Below, one piece after another: positions 48,386 to 57,904 of a stretch of 64,000 bases of DNA. The translations under genes were made by a program, and so were the position numbers. Every line of letters begins with the position of its first letter. Within the stretch, counting starts at the first letter, position 1. The DNA is from Rhizophagus irregularis (lineage: Eukaryota > Glomeromycota > Glomeromycetes > Glomerales > Glomeraceae): positions 1,798,001-1,862,000 of the forward strand of contig NC_089442.1 in assembly GCF_026210795.1 (NCBI RefSeq), read 5' to 3'. A model generated the notes under the pieces. The model did not search any database. It was not told the origin of the DNA and saw only the letters and a list, made by a program, of their open reading frames with translations.

Positions 48386-50972
48386 TTTTAATTTTTATTA
48401 TATTTTTAATCGTATATTTTATTAGTTTAATATTAAATATTATAAAATAAATATTTACATACAAAAAATCATATTGTCTTTATTCTTATAAATTGTTTAA
48501 ATGCCAAAACTCTAATTAAATCATATAGAAAGTATTGCCGAAACCCTCTAGTTTTGGCAAGCAACCTTATTTATTAAGTAATCTTAAATAAAAATTTAAA
48601 TTTTAAAAATACATTAAAGAATGTAAATTTATTTGCAATTCAGTATAGTATGATCATAAAAAATATAAATTACTCCACTGCATTTTCATGAAAATTGGAT
48701 TTTGACTGCTAAACAACTTTTAATTAATAAAAGAAGTCGATTTCCTTTGACCAAAATGTTCAAAATACGTTCTGAAGTGACAAAACAGAAAAAATAAAAT
48801 TCATGAATGAGTACCGTTGTGAAAAACGTGAATAACTCTTCAAGTATTAACTGTACCTTCATGAAAATTAATATCCAAGCAGATTATGACCCACTGAAAA
48901 ACTTTCAATTAATATAAGAAGTCAATTTACTTTGACTAAAATGCTCAAAATACGCTCTGAAGTGACAAAACGGAAAAAATAAAATTCGTGAATGAGTATC
49001 GTTGTGAAAAACGTGAATAACCCTTCAAGTATTAACTGTAACTTCATGAAAATTATTATCCAAGCAGATTATGACCCACTGAAAAACCTTCAATTAATAT
49101 AAGAAGTCAATTTACTTTGACTAAAATGCTCAAAATACGCTCTGAAGTGACAAAACAGAAAAAATAAAATTCGTGAATGAGTATCGTTGTGAAAAACGTG
49201 AATAACCCTTCAAGTATCAACTGTACCTTCATGAAAATTATTATCCAAGCAGATTATGACCCACTGAAAAACTTTCAATTAATATAAGAAGTCAATTTAC
49301 TTTGACTAAAATGCTCAAAATACGCTCTAAAATGACAAAACGGAAAAAATAAAATTCGTGAATGAGTATCATTGTGAAAAACGTGAATAACCCTTCAAGT
49401 ATTAACTGTACCTTCATGAAAATTATTATCCAAGCAGATTATGACCCACTGAAAAACTTTCAATTAATATAAGAAGTCAATTTACTTTGACTAAAATGCT
49501 CAAAATACGCTCTGAAGTGACAAAACAGAAAAAATAAAATTCGTGTTGTGAAAAACGTGAATAATTCTTCAAGTATTAACTGTACCTTCGTGAAAATTAA
49601 TATCCAAGTAGATTATCACCTGCTGAACAACATTCAATTAATATAAGAAGTCAATTTACTTTGTCTAAAGTGCTCAAAATACGCTCTGAAGTGATAAAAC
49701 GGAAAAAATAAAATTCGTGAATGAGTACCGTTGTGAAAAACGTGAATAACTCTTCAAGTATTAACTGTACCTTCATGAAAACCAATATTCGAACTGATTA
49801 TTACTCGCTGAACAACATTCAATTAATATAAGAAGTCGATTTACTTTGACTAAAGTGCCGAAAATACGCTCTAAAGTGATAAAATAGAAAAAATAAAATT
49901 CCATTGTGAAAAACGTGAATAACTCTTCAAGTATTAACTATACCTTCATGAAAATTAATATCCAAGCAGATTTTGACCCGCCAAAAAACTTTCAATTAAT
50001 ATAAGAAGTCGATTTACTTTGACTAAACTGCCCAAAATACGCTCTGAAGGTAAAAAAAAATTTGTAACTTAGTACTATTATGTAAAAATGTAAATAACTC
50101 CAAAAATATTAACTGTGCTTTCATGTAGATTAATATCTTAACAGCTTCAAACTTGCTGAACTACTTTCAATTAAAGAGCAAGATTTACTTTGGCCAAAAT
50201 GCTCAAACCATAATTTGAAATATGTGTAAACAAACTATAATATTTGTTTATATTTAAATTCTGAGTTATTTAATTTAAATGTGTTTGTTTATATTTAAGG
50301 AAAAAAAATAAAATTTTACTTCTATTTTATTAGGTTTTTGTAAACGAAAAGACAAAAAAATAATCAGCTGAAAAAATAAAAAAATTCTTTGTTAATAACC
50401 GTAATACGTGATCACATGTTGCAATATTAAAATCGGAAATCCTATATTTAAATTGGTAATACGTATTACATATATGACCAATAGGCCAAATTATATCTCC
50501 TGCTATTACAATTGTAAAATTGTAAAATAATATTAAAATTATGAATAAATTAAAAGTAAATTGGCAAAAATTCTAACCTGTATTAAGCAGTATTAAGAAA
50601 ATTTTTTGATAAATTTAGATTAGATTTATGTGTAGCATAAATAATTATGTTAACGTGTACATTAATTAGTTACGAAATCACTCGTTATAAAAAGATTTAT
50701 TTTTTTTAATAAAATTAAACCATTATATCATAATTTCAGATCATAAATTTTATGTTTTTATTATATATAAGAAAATATATGTATATTCTTTTTTTAAAAG
50801 AAGTGAAACAAATTATTATAGAAAAAAAATATTTTTTTAACAAAAAAATGTGGATCCTTGTGAATAATACTAAATTTTCTGTTACTAATTTCTTTAAGAT
50901 TTAATTTCTATAATTTATGGAAATGATTTTTGATATATTTTCTTATTATTTGTATAATACGCAAAATAATTT
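48386..50972. other. Helitron non-coding region with satellite
   Basis: Mainly the 185-bp satellite (about 48650-50240), listed separately. 50240-50972 is AT-rich DNA without a gene, apart from the untranslated tail region of the OB-fold-like gene at its right end. Confidence 0.6.
48650..50240 (+). repeat. 185-bp tandem satellite, about nine copies
   Basis: The marker AATAAC(T/C)CTTCAAGTATYAACTG starts units at 48831, 49016, 49201, 49386, 49560, 49745 and 49918, with a diverged one near 50093 and partial units outside. Spacing is 185 bases except where units have lost 11-12 bases (174 and 173). The central units are almost identical and the outer ones more diverged, as expected from unequal exchange. 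Each unit contains AAGTCAATTTACTTTGACTA and TGAAGTGACAAAACRGAAAA. No open frame crosses units. Confidence 0.92.
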
Positions 50973-51035
50973 TTATTTCTTTCCGCGTCCTCCACGACCT
51001 CCTTTTTTATTATAACTTCTTTTCGGTTTAATAGG
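50973..51035 (-). other. in-frame RGG-type tail after the stop codon
   Basis: Directly downstream of the TAA of the OB-fold-like gene and in the same frame, 20 codons encode PIKPKRSYNKKGGRGGRGKK before the next stop. Such glycine/arginine tails bind nucleic acid. One C-to-T change (CAA to TAA) would explain the separation. Readthrough is the alternative. Confidence 0.65.
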
Positions 51036-52162
51036 TTAATCAATTTCACCATCACACAAATCAGATAATTGGCGTTTTTTAGTTTTATTAGCATTAATAG
51101 GCGTATTATCATCTATCATAACCAGGTCTATAGAAGATTGATTTGTTCCTACTGTATCTTCTTTGTCTGAATCATTATCACTTTCTTCTTCATATGCATT
51201 TTCTATTTCTGTGGTATTTGAATCCGATTTTGGGGTAATATGTGTTTTTACTGGTGAATTAGGAGTTGATTTATTCCTCCTTTGAGCAAATGCATTGGTG
51301 GTTGATCTTTGTGGTGAGGGTTGGTAATTGTTACTTGAAGTTGAAGTACGAAATCGAACATCATAATCGATCAACTTTGCATCTATCTGTACGTATGTTG
51401 TTGATCCGTCTGTATAAATTGCCTCAAGAAATCCAGCGATGAAAAAATTGGCAAATTCACTCCATTTATCAGAAAGATATTCAAGCCATTTTGATTCGCT
51501 TGAATATCCAATCTCAAAATTAATGTAACGTGCAGCAGAATGAAATGGTGAATAGATCAACGATTTGGTTTTAACAAAATTCATATTATTTGATGTTGAC
51601 AATGGTTCACAAGCAGAAGTAGTGATATGAACGAACGGCTTTGTTGATGGAATTTTTTCAGGTTCCCATTTCAAACGTTCTCCATTACGTCCTAATTGAG
51701 ATTCTAGCACACATGCCGCTTCAACTAAGAGCTGTTTATATGAAAAAGACAAATGAAAATATTATATTTGTAATTAATATTAAAAAAATTATTTAAATTA
51801 TTATCATTTTTATAAATTTTTATAATTATTATTATTAGATTATTATCATTTTTATAATTATTATTATTAAGTAAATTATAAAATTATTATTAAAATTATT
51901 ATATGTCATTATTCCTTAGATACATACAAAAATTACTTACCATTAATTTATTGTCATCAATAGTGAACTTTCCACCAAAATGGACTAAGTCCCCTTCTTT
52001 AAACGCCTCATTATAATCGTGCAGCGCGTTTGAAAACTGTTTGAATCCAAAAACAGGATTTTCATTGGAAACTTTCTCACGATAGATAGCGTCCCCAAAT
52101 GCTGTGTGAGAGGATTCTCTTAAACGTACTACAAGTGCGATAACTGACAGAGTAGCGGTCAT
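51036..52162 (-). CDS. Helitron cargo: OB-fold-like, possibly ssDNA-binding protein
   Basis: Two exons (52162-51941 and 51731-51036) give 305 residues. Donor ATG-GTAAGT and acceptor AACAG join in phase 0, reading DDNKLM-LLVEAACVLES. Residues 1-90 show the beta-rich pattern TLSVIALVVRLRES...FKEGDLVHFGGKFTIDDNKL, which resembles an OB fold. OB-fold (RPA-like) proteins accompany Helitrons in plants and would protect the single strand during rolling-circle transfer; here that is inference. The second half (200-305) is low-complexity: serine/threonine/asparagine-rich, then acidic (EEESDNDSDKED), then basic (NKTKKRQLSDL). After the TAA at 51036-51038 the frame stays open for 20 more codons, coding a basic KKGGRGGRGKK tail. 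Confidence 0.7.
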
Positions 52163-53593
52163 TTTTTTTAATTTTTTTGATAAAAAAAAATTGAAAGATT
52201 TTATATTATTTTGAGTGTAGAGAAAAAAACACCTGCAAACTATCTATAAATGTGAATAAAGCATTACAGATTTTTATATAATTGGTAAAGTACAAGATGA
52301 AAAAACTTGATTATCATAATTAATTGTATCACTTCAAGAAAGGGGGCCAGCGTAAAATCTACTCAATTTTGCCAGATTTTCTAAAAGGTTTTTGAAAAAT
52401 CTGGTAAATTTTTTAAATCTTGAATAATTTTGGACATTTTACTGCAGATTGTAGTATTTTTCAGAAGATTTTCAAAATTTTTCTAAAACTTTTTGTACAC
52501 TGAAGGGAACTCATCCATTAAAATTCCAATGGTGCATTATCCTCATAATCAAATTCTATAATCCCAAAAGTGTTAAATATCAAAATTTTATAATCCATAA
52601 GACAAATTATTGTCAAAATTTAATTAACACAAGGATCTTATTAGCAGGATTAACTGGTTAAAACTGTTTTGACCATAAATATATCAGTAATTCTGATCAG
52701 ATTTACTTAATGCTGCCCAGAGACCTAGTAATTCAGTTATATGTTTCCAAACTCAAAATTTAATACCAAATTTTTTCCTATTTATTAATAATGGTAGTGA
52801 TTCAAATAGTCTTTTTTCAACTAAATGTATTAGCGTTAGTAAAATCAAAAATTGGTACAATTTTAAGTAAAAAAAAATTTTAAATATTTTTCATATTAAC
52901 TGGTTAAGGTTTTTTTGGATGGTTCTAACCTCTACTTATTATTTATTTTATTTATTTTATTTTTTTTATAGAGAGAAATTGTCATAATACATGTATTATT
53001 TTGAAATTAACATTTTAAAAATTAAATTGAAAAACTATAATTTATTAATTAACGATAAAACGTTTTTTGTTAAAATTATTTAAAAATTTTTTAAATTATA
53101 GCGAAAATGCTACAACAGTAAATAATATTATAATAGCGAAATTGATCAGCAAACAAATGAAAATATGCAAATATTAAATGATGTCTCAATTTAACAGGTA
53201 TTTTCAGTGGCACAGGAAGAGTTTTTGCGAAAAGTTGGCATTAGAAGTTTTTTTCATTGTCATTGACATTGACATTGTCATTGACATTGACATTGACATT
53301 GACATTGACATTGTCATTGTCATTGTCATTGTCATTTACATATTAATAAAGTTATATAAGATTAATTTGAGAGTTTTTTACCAAAAAGGAAATTTTTTTA
53401 TAAAAAGAGAAATGATTTTCAATTTCGAGGCAATTCAGCAGGTGTTTTAATAACAAATTGAGAAATGATTTCCATAGAAAATCTCGTGACAAAATTTATA
53501 ATAAATTTAAAAATAAATGATCAACAAATGATCAACAAAATCATTACTAGTTTTATAAAAAACGCCCAATAATATCTTTTTATTGTTTTAAAA
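52163..53593. other. Helitron 5' terminal region
   Basis: AT-rich, no gene seen. It contains a hexanucleotide microsatellite (53258-53340), and the frame at 53178-53450 is its translation. The last bases before the host sequence, ATCTTTTTATTGTTTTAAA, form the putative 5' end of the Helitron (on the minus strand). Confidence 0.5.
53258..53340 (+). repeat. (ATTGAC/ATTGTC)n microsatellite
   Basis: About 13 hexamers alternate between ATTGAC and ATTGTC without interruption, ending at CATTTACAT. It lies about 250 bases inside the Helitron's right border. Confidence 0.9.
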
Positions 53594-53606
53594 TGACATA
53601 ACTGAT
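53594..53606 (+). repeat. target-site duplication, left copy
   Basis: TGACATAACTGAT (with preceding AAA up to 16 bases) is repeated at 54654-54666. The left copy adjoins the Helitron border and is the first kinase sequence after it. Confidence 0.85.
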
Positions 53607-54650
53607 GAACTCTCTCTCCTTTCTCTCACTTTTCATCATGGAAATAATATTTCGCTCATTTTTTCATACATGTATTTAAAGAAGTTTGCCCTAAATACTC
53701 GGTTAAACACCAACTTGGTTTCCGCTACTTGTCTCTATTGGGTCCAGTGGCACTTATTCATATAGTTTGAATGACTTTGGTTATAAGGTTGAAGATTCCA
53801 AGCTGGAAGGAAGAAATTTCCATTTCGCTCAGTGGTGAAAGTTCGTTTTCTTAATAATAAGGTGTTGTTCCTGGTGATAGTTTGGTGAAGTTTCCCTCTT
53901 TACCTAGGTTTTTACTCCTTCGGGTTGGTTTTCCTAGGGTTATGAATTTTTCTTATTTTTTTTGGTGAATTTTTCTCGTCTTTCTTTTTTGCCTTCTACT
54001 TTTTGGAGTTTTTCTGGGGAGTAGGGGGGTATCCCAAAATTGATCGACATCAGGTGGTTTGTAGATCTTTTCTTTTGAGAGAGTTGGGTGTAATTTAAGG
54101 GGGGTGCAGATCTTGGTGATCAGTTTTTGGTCAGGTGAGATCAAGGTGGCACATGTTTGGACTATCATGGGTTTTTTACTTAGGCTCAAAGTTTCGCAGT
54201 TCGTCTATTAGTTTAGGCTTCCTTTGATGGTGGAATTGTGTTATGATATCTATTAATTTAGGTTTGCATAGTTTATTAACTCTGGTAATATAGTCACTTG
54301 GAGAATTTATTTTTACATCGACCAGTGTGGGGGATTTTTATCAACCAAGGGCTGGCGGTTTTAGTTCTGATAATCTGCAGGGTACGGGCTTCAACTTACC
54401 AAAACTTAGGCTTGCTTAAGCGAGAGTATGGGAGGCAGTGGCGTTATCTGGGCTTTGTGTAATGGGGTGGATTTTTCCTTATACTTCATATAGTACCTTT
54501 TTCCGGGTAAATGCCCACCGGTTTGAGTAGATTATTTTTGCGTGTAGTTTGTTAGTATTTTTGTCAATTTTGGCTTATATGTGATTTTCTACTTATAATC
54601 ACGTCCATGTTAGATTTCTAACTGGAACCCATTAATAAAAATAAAAATAA
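53607..54650 (+). mobile_element. LINE-type retroposed insertion, 1.04 kb
   Basis: Inserted into the kinase fragment, with a 13-16 base target duplication (53591-53606 and 54651-54666) and a 3' end of repeated AAAAAT units (ATTAATAAAAATAAAAATAA). These are hallmarks of target-primed reverse transcription. The body is richer in G+C than its surroundings and holds the foldback CCGGGTAAATGCCCACCGG near 54504. No reverse transcriptase is present, so it is a 5'-truncated or non-autonomous copy. The minus-strand frame at 53953-54189 has no recognised domain. It starts GAACTCT, like the retroelement at 57734. Confidence 0.8.
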
Positions 54651-54653
54651 AAA

Positions 54654-54666
54654 TGACATAACTGAT
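54654..54666 (+). repeat. target-site duplication, right copy
   Basis: Second copy of TGACATAACTGAT, after the A-rich tail of the LINE-type insertion. Kinase coding sequence continues from here as AATAATATGTATTTAGAC. Confidence 0.85.
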
Positions 54667-56981
54667 AATAATATGTATTTAGACGTATATATTTATACAA
54701 TGGATTTAGAATGTAAAGAGCATGAAATAAGTAGGACAAAAGTACCACAAAGTATTCAAGATTGCTGTGGAAATTGTGTGAGAATTTTATGTTTTAAACA
54801 AATAAATGGAGATATTAGTAATAATAGACTTGATGAAAAAAATCTCACTTTATACAATAAGGTAATTAAAAGTGAAAGAAATTGCAAATTATGTGGAAAG
54901 TTATTATATCAAGGAACAGGTAAATGGAATAGTATATCATTTAAATTATGTTCAGTTTGTTATCGAATTTCTTCGGAATTGATAGAATCAACCTTGGTTA
55001 AAAAACAAATTTCAATTCTTTACTTACCATGGTGGCATAATTGTTTTAGGTGTAATATTTGTCATTCAGAGTTAACATTTACATCAGACTGTCAAAAATA
55101 TTGTGCAAGTTGTTATATGTTTTATGTTGGATGCAGGTACTGTTTAACAACAAATATTATTTTTGGACCTATAGTTCAATCTCAATGTAAAAAATGTAAA
55201 AGAATATCAGTTATCATAAACAGCAGTGTAAAAAGTGATATTGATGATTTTCTTTTTTATAATGTTATACTTGATAATTTAGATAAATTAAAAATAAAAG
55301 TTAAGTCCGCAAATATTCCTAAATATTTTATACAAGACAGTATATTGGGTTATATTTTTAGAGAAAATTATGGTGAAATTAAATGGATATCATATTCTCA
55401 ATTTACGGATTTTAAAGAAATAGCAAAAGGAGGATATGGTATTATATATAAAGCAACTTGGTTGAGTAACAATGAAACTATCATTCTAAAAAGATTTAAT
55501 AATTCTAAAAATATTGGTAAATATTTTTTAAATAAGGTAAATAATTTAAATATCAATAATTTCTTATTAAATAAATTTAATTTAATTAATTTAATCTAAA
55601 TTTAATAGTTAAAATCATTACAACATTGTATGATAAATAATTACAAATTAATTCGAACTTATGGCTTTACAAAGGATCCTAAATTAGAAGATTATATATT
55701 AGTTATGAAATATGCGTCAGAAGGAGATTTACATAAGTATTTACAAAAGAATTTTACATACATTAAATGGAATGAAGTATTAAGTTTTTTAGTGAAAATT
55801 TCAAAGGGGTATTTATGTTTTATATTTTATATATCTTATATTCTTTAAATTTAGGTTATTAATTATTTTTTACTTTTAGACTTGAAAACATTCACAATGC
55901 AGATTTTATACATCGAGACTTCCATAGCGGAAACATATTATTTCTTGTCGATAGTATAAGTATGGCCAGATGGCAATCAAAAAAATGTAGTATAGATGTT
56001 AAGATTGGAGATCTAGGGTTATCTCAAGCTGTAAATAGCAAAACATCAAATAATGAAATATATGGAGTAATACCTTATATTGCGCCTGAAATATTTAAAG
56101 GATCAGAATTTTCTAAAGAAGCTGATATTTATAGTTTGGGCATGATTATGTGGGAATTTACAACGGGCTGTAAACCTTTTGATAATGTTAAACATGATCA
56201 TAATCTTATTTATAAAATTCTTGATGGAGAATGACCTAATATTACAGAGATACACCGGAATGTTACGCTAATTTAATGAAAAGTTGTTGGGATCCCGATC
56301 CCAAAAAGAGTCCTTCTATAGGAACAATTAATTTAACTCTTAGAGATTGGGTGTTTGGGATAAAATTACTAAAGCAGAACTTAATCAAGCAAATGCAAAA
56401 AGAATGGAACTTATAAAATCAAAAAAAATTGGTCCCGAATTCGCTGAAAGACGACATTCGGGAGCCATTTATGCAAGTAGGCCATTAAGCGCTTTAATTT
56501 CTAAATATTCATCCACTTATTCATCTTCAGCAATTTCGTTTGGTAAGTTATCACGAAAAAAATTATTGTAAATTAAATATTTTATATGAAATTTATATGC
56601 AATTTATAAGAAAAACGTTATACGTTTTAGATTCCAATTATATCTCAGCAGAATTGGAGCTTGATATTGACACTGAAAGGTATTTAAACTTATATGAAAA
56701 GAGACTTTCAAATTAATACTACTACGATTTGAATTTATTAATTTTTTATTTCATCATCACAAAATTTTAAGTTCTAGTGCAGTCCAAAATTTTTCAACTT
56801 CTTTAAAACAGAGAAAACATGAAGTACTTACAAACTTTGAAACTCATGACAAAGGCGGTAAATATTACTTATGTTTAATATTTGTTTTAATATTTATTCT
56901 TATTCTATTTTTATCTTTTTAATCAAATTTAAAATGTACAAAATAGGAAAACATATTAAAACTAGTTCTAGTTATCCATAG
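54654..56981 (+). pseudogene. kinase pseudogene, 3' fragment (after Helitron and LINE)
   Basis: It begins at codons DITDNN, exactly where the 5' fragment at 38562-38766 stops. Exons 54654-55536, 55609-55808 and 55880 onward match the paralogs, with KGGYGIIYKATW, HRDFHSGN and IAPE. Inactivating changes: TGA at 56232-56234 in DGE-R-P (CGA in paralogs), a one-base loss in ACAGAGATACACC near 56247, and loss of the AG acceptor before the tail repeat exon near 56750. The last exon of exon 1 also has AAG instead of GAG at the donor. The tail end GKHIKTSSSYP-stop is still present. It is non-functional. Confidence 0.9.
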
Positions 56982-57717
56982 AACTATAAAAGAATAAATA
57001 TTTCTTTATTCTGCAGATGTAGAATATGAAGGAACTTATTGATAAAGGATTTCCATTATAAAAGAAAATAATATAAAGAAATTAGAATCCAACTATTTAG
57101 TTGCAATTTTTTCATTTCATATTAAGATCACAATTAATAATATGATGTATATTATCATTAATGTATTTATATAAATAAATCAACTTTTTTATATTTTAAA
57201 GGAATTACAAAATTAATATCATTTGTTTCTGGCGCTATTTTGAAAGTCACTAGACGATGGAATTTAAGATGAAGCGTCAAATCTTAATGAATACGAGAGA
57301 GCATCATATCAATAAATTTATGAAATCCTTCAAAGTTTACTATAAAATAAAAATTAGTCATACATTATTTACGTAATTTCAGACTTTTATTATATGTGAA
57401 TATGTTGTTTAAAATAGTTTTTACAGTTAATTGCACATAAAACAACTTACGAGATTTATTGAAGCATCAAAATTTATTATATTTTATGTTCACTATAGCG
57501 AGCTTTTGATGAAAATTCTAAATTCTAGATGGTAGATAAGCAAGTGTAACATAGATTGGCTAAGCGTGCAATGACTGCAACGTCGTAACGAGAAAAATAG
57601 GGATAAAGGTATAATAACTAGGGAACGGCTATTGCGATTTCAATGAATGACGTCACGTGGGACAGAGGAATTCACGTGATCGATCATTTTTCATAGGACG
57701 TATCAGTCGCTCCGGTC
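56982..57717. other. intergenic region downstream of the kinase pseudogene
   Basis: No gene is seen. Parts correspond to the flank downstream of kinase B (27487-28260), supporting duplication of the whole locus. CGTCACGTGGGACAG and TTCACGTGATCGATC near 57650-57682 are G+C-richer and contain two CACGTG boxes, which could bind bHLH factors; this is speculative. Confidence 0.5.
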
Positions 57718-57733
57718 AATTATATCAGCCACA
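57718..57733 (+). repeat. target-site duplication, left copy
   Basis: AATTATATCAGCCACA, identical to 60637-60652, immediately before the single-ORF retroelement. Confidence 0.88.
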
Positions 57734-57904
57734 AGAACTCTTTCCCCTTTTTTTATTTTTGTTAGTTTTCTGCAGTAATTCTGCACAAGTTAGTTTAGTT
57801 TTTTTAGTTTCTATTTGAAACACCAAAGGGGGAGAGGCCCAGACGGGCGCCTCTATCTTTTACGAGGTTTTTAGTCCTTTTTATATCCTATATTATAAAG
57901 GAAT

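Larger units (their letters stand above)
38767..53593 (-). mobile_element. 14.8-kb multi-gene Helitron inside a kinase gene
   Basis: Left border: host ATTAA, then CTAGGGTAATTTGG. Read on the minus strand this ends in CTAG followed by host T, the canonical CTRR Helitron 3' end. Right border: host resumes as TGACATAACTGAT at 53594. Joining the two host sides gives an intact in-frame match to exon 1 of the paralogs, without target duplication and between A and T, as Helitrons insert. The transposase gene runs in the same direction, with its stop near the CTAG end. Other cargo: coiled-coil gene, Myb/SANT-RS gene, OB-fold-like gene, 185-bp satellite. Oddities: the 5' end (minus strand) reads TTTAAAACAATAAA instead of TC, and no strong hairpin is visible before CTAG. 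A composite of two elements cannot be excluded. Confidence 0.78.

Noticed and set aside
48650-50240. CRISPR-like array
   Set aside because: Units of 185 bases are contiguous and lack unique spacers; this is a eukaryotic satellite.
53178-53450. 90-codon frame with DIDIVIDID repeats
   Set aside because: Translation of the ATTGAC/ATTGTC microsatellite.
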